Assembly (NCBI RefSeq): GCF_001294465.1
Contig: NZ_LGAA01000018.1
Span: 186,001-250,000, forward strand
Length of the DNA: 64,000 nucleotides
DNA from: Moellerella wisconsensis ATCC 35017
GTDB lineage: Bacteria; Pseudomonadota; Gammaproteobacteria; Enterobacterales; Enterobacteriaceae
Direction of reading: 5' to 3'
Under the pieces are notes generated by a model. The model was not told the DNA's origin, searched no databases, and was given only the letters and a program-made list of their open reading frames with translations. Both the position numbers and the translations under genes were made by a program. Of this stretch, positions 59,103 to 64,000 are shown one piece after another; positions within the stretch are counted from its first letter, which is position 1; every line of letters starts with the position of its first letter.

Positions 59103-60650
59103 TTAAGATAACGTAATCCATCCCATAGTCTGCATCCAATCAGAAACGGGTAATAACCATAACTCAACGCCTAATAAACCGATAACCGTCATAACGATAG
59201 TATAAGGTAAGGCCATCCAAACCATACGTCCATATGACAAACGAATTAATGGCGAAAGAGCCGAGGTGAGTAAAAATAGGAACGCGGCTTGTCCATTAGG
59301 TGTCGCCACGGAAGGTAAATTAGTCCCGGTATTAATAGCAACCGCAAGAGCTTCATATTGATGCAGCGAAATTAATCCTTGTTTCATTGCTGTTGTTGCT
59401 TCATTTATATATACCGTACCAACAAACACGTTATCAGAAACTGCAGAGAGTAAACCGTTAAATAAATAGAATAACGATAGCTGAGAAGATTCTGAAGACT
59501 GTAGAACAAATTGGATAAACGGGGTAAACAAATGCTGATCAACAATTACCGCGACTACTGAGAAGAATACGGTTAACAATGCGGTAAACGGTAGGGCCTC
59601 TTCGAAGGCTTTACCCAATGAATGTTCTTCGGTTATTCCACAAAATGCGGTGGTCAAAATAATCACTGACAAACCGATTAAGCCAACTTCCGCCAAATGA
59701 AACGCCAGAGCGAAAATTAACCATAATCCAACAATCGCTTGTACAATCAATTGAGCACGATCACGACGTGTACGTTTGGCACTGGCTTTTTTATCATGCT
59801 GTGTCAGGATATTTCTGACGCTATCAGGTAATTCCGCACCATAGCCAAACAGTTTAAATTTCTCAACTAAATAACAGACAAGTAATCCACAAACGAATAC
59901 TGGAATAGTCACAGGAGCCATGCGCAGGAAGAAAGTAGCAAAATCCCAACCCACATACTTTGCAATAATCAGATTTTGCGGCTCACCAACCATCGTCATT
60001 ACGCCGCCTAATGCGGTACCGATACCCGCATGCATCATTAAGCTACGTAAAAAGGCACGGAATTGTTCAAGTGTTTGTTTTTTTTCTGCAGTATCGATAT
60101 AACCGTCATTGGTTAAATCATCATTATCTTGTTGATTTGATGCATAATGATGATAAATAGAGTAGAAGCCGACCGAGACACTGATAACTACCGCTATTAC
60201 CGTTAGGGCATCTAAAAATGCCGATAAGAAAGCACTGGCAAGACAAAAAGCTAAGGATAGGGCGCGCTTAGAGCGGATAGACAGTAATAACTTGGTGAAA
60301 GCAAACAGCAGCAGTTGCTTCATAAAGTAAATACCCGCTACCATAAATATAAGCAGCAGTAATACTTCTAGGTTGTTACTGATCTCATGGCCTATTTGGC
60401 TAGGGGAGGTCATACCAATAATAACCGCCTCAATAGCTAATAGTCCGCCGGGTTGCAGTGGGTAGCATTTTAATGCCATAGCTAAAGTAAAAATAAATTC
60501 AACAACTAGCATCCAACCTGCAGTGAACGGATCGACGTGATAAAACACAATAGGGTTGATAATCAAAAAGATAATGATAGCTAGTTTGTACCAGTCAGGT
60601 GAGTTTCCAAGAAAATTTCTAAGAAATGCTTGTTTGAAACTGATATCCAT
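59103..60650 (-). CDS. nhaB: Na+/H+ antiporter NhaB
   Basis: A 515-aa inner-membrane sodium/proton antiporter with about 12 predicted helices, of the NhaB family. Conserved segments include [38 protein letters not shown] and [23 protein letters not shown]. It diverges from fadR across a 220-bp promoter region, as in E. coli. Confidence 0.96.
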   Translation of the reverse strand: MDISFKQAFLRNFLGNSPDWYKLAIIIFLIINPIVFYHVDPFTAGWMLVVEFIFTLAMALKCYPLQPGGLLAIEAVIIGMTSPSQIGHEISNNLEVLLLLIFMVAGIYFMKQLLLFAFTKLLLSIRSKRALSLAFCLASAFLSAFLDALTVIAVVISVSVGFYSIYHHYASNQQDNDDLTNDGYIDTAEKKQTLEQFRAFLRSLMMHAGIGTALGGVMTMVGEPQNLIIAKYVGWDFATFFLRMAPVTIPVFVCGLLVCYLVEKFKLFGYGAELPDSVRNILTQHDKKASAKRTRRDRAQLIVQAIVGLWLIFALAFHLAEVGLIGLSVIILTTAFCGITEEHSLGKAFEEALPFTALLTVFFSVVAVIVDQHLFTPFIQFVLQSSESSQLSLFYLFNGLLSAVSDNVFVGTVYINEATTAMKQGLISLHQYEALAVAINTGTNLPSVATPNGQAAFLFLLTSALSPLIRLSYGRMVWMALPYTIVMTVIGLLGVELWLLPVSDWMQTMGWITLS

Positions 60651-60873
60651 TATTATTCATATTCCTCTGGTATATATGTAAAGCGTAGTGTGGCTATATA
60701 CTACGCTTAAAATCAATGGAAATTAAGCTTAGATATTCATAGTAAATGCATTAATAGTATAATGTTTTATGATTGATCTCACTGTTTATACAGCACCTAA
60801 CTATCTCAGATTCAGACAATCTGTTATGATTTCGGCTATAATTAGTAAAATTCAGTTTGGAATCAATCAAAAC

Positions 60874-61590
60874 ATGGTTATTAAAGCTCAAAGTCCTGCC
60901 GGCTTTGCGGAAGAGTATATTATTGAAAGTATTTGGAATAATCGTTTTCCTCCGGGGTCAATTTTACCTGCTGAACGTGAACTTTCAGAGCTTATTGGTG
61001 TAACGCGAACCACTCTGCGTGAAGTATTACAACGGTTAGCCCGCGATGGTTGGCTGACAATCAAGCATGGTAAGCCGACAAAAGTAAATAACTTTTGGGA
61101 AACTTCAGGCTTGAATATTCTTGAAACTCTAGCGCGATTAGATCATGACAGAGTCCCCCAATTAATTGATAATTTACTGGCAGTTCGTACCAATATCGCG
61201 GCAATTTTTATTCGTACTGCATTTCGTAATAACCCTGAAAAATCATTAGAAGTGTTGGCACAAAGAGAGACCGTCGAAGATAACGCGGAAGCCTATAGTG
61301 CATTGGATTATAATATTTTTCGCGGGTTGGCTTTTGCCTCTGGTAATCCTATTTATGGATTAATTATCAATGGATTAAGAGGTCTATATACGCGTGTAGG
61401 TCGCTATTATTTCTCTAATCCTGACGCACGTAAATTAGCCCAAAATTTTTATCAACAACTGATAAACCTGTGCCGTGAGCAATCTTATGAGCGGATTATG
61501 GAATGTGTGCGTAATTATGGAAAGGATAGCGGGACAATTTGGCACAGTATGCAAGGCAATATGCCGAGCGATTTAGCCCAAATGAGTTAA
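60874..61590 (+). CDS. fadR: Fatty acid metabolism regulator FadR
   Basis: FadR is a GntR-family regulator: it represses fad degradation genes and activates fab genes, and acyl-CoA releases it from DNA. The 238-aa product begins [25 protein letters not shown], with the winged-helix domain (1-75, [29 protein letters not shown] shortened in most copies here conserved) and a C-terminal acyl-CoA-binding helical domain. The ATG at 60874 matches E. coli; earlier in-frame ATGs are unsupported. Confidence 0.97.
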   Translation: MVIKAQSPAGFAEEYIIESIWNNRFPPGSILPAERELSELIGVTRTTLREVLQRLARDGWLTIKHGKPTKVNNFWETSGLNILETLARLDHDRVPQLIDNLLAVRTNIAAIFIRTAFRNNPEKSLEVLAQRETVEDNAEAYSALDYNIFRGLAFASGNPIYGLIINGLRGLYTRVGRYYFSNPDARKLAQNFYQQLINLCREQSYERIMECVRNYGKDSGTIWHSMQGNMPSDLAQMS

Positions 61591-61621
61591 TCATCAATAG
61601 CCGTATAATTCTGTATAAATG

Positions 61622-61646
61622 GCCTTCGAGTGAAGGCTATTTTTTT
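61622..61646 (+). terminator. Intrinsic terminator of fadR
   Basis: GCCTTC pairs with GAAGGC around a GAGT loop and is followed by TA and seven T residues. Confidence 0.88.
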
Positions 61647-62002
61647 GACTAAAAATGCAAATTGATGATTAATAATTTTTGCTGTCTCGATTCCGTTATA
61701 ATAAACCAATCCAGTTGTGATGACGTTGTAAATAATAATAAACCAAGTTTATCATACTGCTAGTATTCAGTTTATAGTTACTCATCTATTTAATGATCTG
61801 ATTTTTAAAATAGTTCTCACTGATTCTCTGTTTTTCTGTTAAATAAATATTCTACCAAATAATATATCGTTATTAATCATTATTTAGTGCTGCTTTAGGG
61901 ATTAAGTTTGTTTTTTATCCAGTAGATAATTCTGTGCTGGCAAATATTTTATAGCCGATTACTCTTATGTTAATGGCTGGTTATAAAATATAGAGGGCAA
62001 TG
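61647..62002 (+). promoter_or_regulatory. dadA upstream region
   Basis: About 350 bp of AT-rich DNA with GAGGGC before the dadA ATG pair. In E. coli, Lrp, CRP and leucine-responsive control act here; I do not see a clean operator. No gene is present. Confidence 0.35.
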
Positions 62003-63265
62003 ATGAAAGTTCTGGTATTAGGTGCGGGCGTTATTGGTGTCACTAGCGCATGGTATCTCGCGCGCCAAGGGCATGAAGTCATAGTCATTGACCGTCAAAA
62101 TGCGGTAGCTACAGAAACCAGTGCGGCTAATGCAGGGCAGATTTCACCAGGATATGCAACTCCTTGGGGAGCACCAGGTGTTCCGCTAAAAGCGATTAAA
62201 TGGATGTTTGAAAAAAAACATGCGCCTTTGGCTATTCGCCCTGATGGCACATTGTTCCAATTACGTTGGATGTGGCAGATGTTGAAAAATTGCAGCGACC
62301 AACGTTACGCTATCAATAAAAGCCGCATGTTACGCTTGGCTGAATATAGCCGCGACTGCTTAAAGCAGTTGCGGGCTGAAACCGGTATTGAATATGAAGG
62401 CCGGCAAGGGGGAACGTTACAGCTATTCCGTACTCAGCAGCAGCTTGATCACGCGGCTAACGATATTGCCGTTTTGCAGCAGCAGGGTGTGGCTTATCAA
62501 TTATTAACCGCCGATCAATTAATCATCGCAGAACCGGCACTAGAGCAGGCTCAACATAAGCTAAGTGGTGGGTTACGTCTGCCAAATGATGAAACTGGTG
62601 ATTGCCAAAAGTTCACGCAAAATTTAGCCACAATGGCGCAAGATATCGGAGTACGCTTTAAATTTGGCCAACAGGTACAGGCGATATTAACCGCGGGAAA
62701 TAAGGTCACCGGTATTCAATGTGACGATGAATTACTCACCGCAGATAGTTATGTGGTCGCGATGGGCAGTTATTCGACTAGGTTATTGACGGATTTGGTA
62801 AGCATTCCAGTCTACCCCTTAAAAGGTTATTCATTAACTTTGCCAATTATTGATGCCGAGCGCGCTCCCGTTTCAACCGTGCTGGATGAAAGTTATAAAA
62901 TAGCTGTAACACGTTTCGATAAGCGAATTCGCGTCGGCGGTATGGCTGAAGTCGTGGGATTTAATTTGCGTTTATCTCCTCAGCGTGCAGAGACACTAAA
63001 AATGGTAGTTAATGATCTTTACCAGGGGGCGGGAGATATCGAAAAAGCGACTTTTTGGACCGGTTTACGTCCGATGACACCGGATGGTACACCGATTGTC
63101 GGCGCAACACATTATCAAAATCTGTTTATTAATACCGGCCATGGGACGTTAGGATGGACAATGGCATGTGGTTCAGCAAAATTGTTGGCTGATATTATCT
63201 CGGGAAACTGCCCTGAAATTGCAGCGGATGATCTGTCGGTACGGCGTTATATGGACAGGCGTTAA
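62003..63265 (+). CDS. dadA: D-amino acid dehydrogenase small subunit DadA
   Basis: DadA is an FAD-dependent dehydrogenase that converts D-alanine to pyruvate in the alanine catabolic pathway, passing electrons to the respiratory chain. The N-terminal dinucleotide motif [40 protein letters not shown] and the C-terminal [13 protein letters not shown] are intact. GAGGGC precedes the double ATG (62000, 62003). At 420 aa it lacks the short C-terminal tail of E. coli DadA (432 aa). dadX follows 114 bp downstream. Confidence 0.97.
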   Translation: MKVLVLGAGVIGVTSAWYLARQGHEVIVIDRQNAVATETSAANAGQISPGYATPWGAPGVPLKAIKWMFEKKHAPLAIRPDGTLFQLRWMWQMLKNCSDQRYAINKSRMLRLAEYSRDCLKQLRAETGIEYEGRQGGTLQLFRTQQQLDHAANDIAVLQQQGVAYQLLTADQLIIAEPALEQAQHKLSGGLRLPNDETGDCQKFTQNLATMAQDIGVRFKFGQQVQAILTAGNKVTGIQCDDELLTADSYVVAMGSYSTRLLTDLVSIPVYPLKGYSLTLPIIDAERAPVSTVLDESYKIAVTRFDKRIRVGGMAEVVGFNLRLSPQRAETLKMVVNDLYQGAGDIEKATFWTGLRPMTPDGTPIVGATHYQNLFINTGHGTLGWTMACGSAKLLADIISGNCPEIAADDLSVRRYMDRR

Positions 63266-63379
63266 TGCGGTGAGGCAAATTCAATAAAGTTGATTTAAGC
63301 AGAAATATCCACAATTATTTCTGGCGCTTCGATAAAAAATACGAAAAAATAGCCAATAAAAACAATAAGAGGAAGTCGA

Positions 63380-64000
63380 ATGCCCCGTCCGATCTGTGCA
63401 AAAATCCACTTGCCGAATTTTACTCATAATTTGTCGATTATTCGCCAGCAGGTTGGCACAGCTAAAATTTGGTCGGTCGTAAAAGCCAATGCTTATGGGC
63501 ATAATTTAGCTAAAGTTTGGCCATTTCTGGCGGCGACAGATGGTTTTGCATTATTAGAGCTTAGTGAGGCGATTCAATTACGCCAAGCTGGCTGGCAGGG
63601 GCCGATTTTATTATTGGAAGGTTTTTTTCATCCATCAGATTTAGCGGTTATCGATCAGTATTATTTGACTACCGCTATTCACAGTGAATGGCAGTTGGAT
63701 GCCTTAGAACAAGCGGATTTATACCATCCAATATCAATATATGTAAAATTAAACAGTGGAATGAATCGGTTAGGTTTTTCACCCACTGATTATCCGAAGA
63801 TTATCTCGCGTTTACAGTCGCTAGATAATATTGCTTCAGTGACGTTAATGAGCCATTTTGCTAATTCGGATAATAGTCAAGGTATTGAATATGCTCATCG
63901 ACAAATTGAAGCCTTTTCAGCATTAAAATTAGCGACTTGTGTCGCTAATTCAGGGGCAATTTTATGGCATCCGAATACTCATTATGACTGGGTAAGAAGT
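63380..64000 (+). CDS. dadX: Alanine racemase, catabolic (DadX), 5' part
   Basis: The N-terminal 207 residues of a PLP-dependent alanine racemase; the gene continues past the window end. It begins MPRPICAKIHLPNFTHNLSII, and the Schiff-base lysine is in WSVVKANAYGHN (about residue 34). KLNSGMNRLGF is also conserved. AGAGGAAG precedes the ATG. Position after dadA identifies it as the catabolic DadX rather than biosynthetic Alr, supplying D-alanine to DadA. Incomplete, so the C-terminal domain cannot be judged. Confidence 0.94.
   Translation, partial: MPRPICAKIHLPNFTHNLSIIRQQVGTAKIWSVVKANAYGHNLAKVWPFLAATDGFALLELSEAIQLRQAGWQGPILLLEGFFHPSDLAVIDQYYLTTAIHSEWQLDALEQADLYHPISIYVKLNSGMNRLGFSPTDYPKIISRLQSLDNIASVTLMSHFANSDNSQGIEYAHRQIEAFSALKLATCVANSGAILWHPNTHYDWVRS

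Noticed and set aside
1-64000. tRNA, rRNA, CRISPR arrays and complete insertion sequences
   Set aside because: No cloverleaf-like intergenic sequence, repeat-spacer array or transposase frame was recognised. A dedicated RNA search would be needed to exclude small RNAs.

Overview
The window is about 64 kb of a low-GC (roughly 40 %) enterobacterial chromosome. Nearly every gene has a close Escherichia coli counterpart, and several blocks keep the E. coli order: bcp-gcvR-dapA-bamC-purC, yffB-dapE, xseA/guaBA, manXYZ-yobD-mntP, sdaA-nudL-pabB-yoaH, yebF/holE, yobA-yebZ-yebY, letAB-msrC-proQ-prc-htpX, and dsbB-nhaB-fadR-dadAX. The AT-rich intergenic DNA and low GC suggest the Morganellaceae side of Enterobacterales (Providencia, Proteus or Moellerella-like) rather than Escherichia or Salmonella. 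That placement is inference; there is no rRNA gene here to test it. I saw no rRNA, tRNA, CRISPR array or intact insertion sequence.

Layout. 0-9.5 kb: thiol peroxidase bcp, gcvR, the dapA-bamC pair, purC with a PurR-like operator, and membrane or RNA-modifying genes (ypfJ, yeaL, tmcA, ypfN, ybaN). 9.7-16 kb: a leftward yffB-dapE-M15 peptidase operon, a lone NarP-type response regulator in AT-rich DNA, and maeB. 16-23 kb: an accessory-looking block with a ChaN lipoprotein, a Fur-box-preceded TonB-like protein, oligopeptidase B with an unusual signal-peptide-like N-terminus, and a TonB-dependent outer-membrane receptor. 23-30.5 kb: xseA diverging from guaBA, then the wreck of a tyrosine integrase directly after guaA (a relic of an island that used guaA as its attachment site), a second peptide deformylase, and rlmA. 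30.6-39 kb: mntP under a yybP-ykoY manganese riboswitch, yobD, the mannose PTS manXYZ, sdaA, nudL and pabB. 39-54 kb: small envelope and metal genes (yoaH, yebF, holE, ftnA, copC/copD-like genes, yebY, yebV), the LetAB lipid-transport system, msrC, proQ, prc, htpX, an unrecognised 93-aa protein and yecF. 54-64 kb: nnrD, sotB, zinT behind a Zur-like box, an SMR transporter whose family start aligns with an ATA codon, a DUF333 lipoprotein, dsbB, nhaB, fadR, dadA and the 5' part of dadX, which runs off the window end.

Themes: metal homeostasis is well represented (Fur, Zur and Mn-riboswitch signals; ferritin; copper proteins; ZinT), as are purine and lysine biosynthesis and envelope quality control (Prc, HtpX, BamC, DsbB, LetAB). 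The candidates that most deserve a second look are the ChaN/TonB/oligopeptidase/receptor block, the guaA integrase scar with its neighbouring extra deformylase, the six-domain LetB that lacks the MCE module found third in E. coli, and the SMR gene start.
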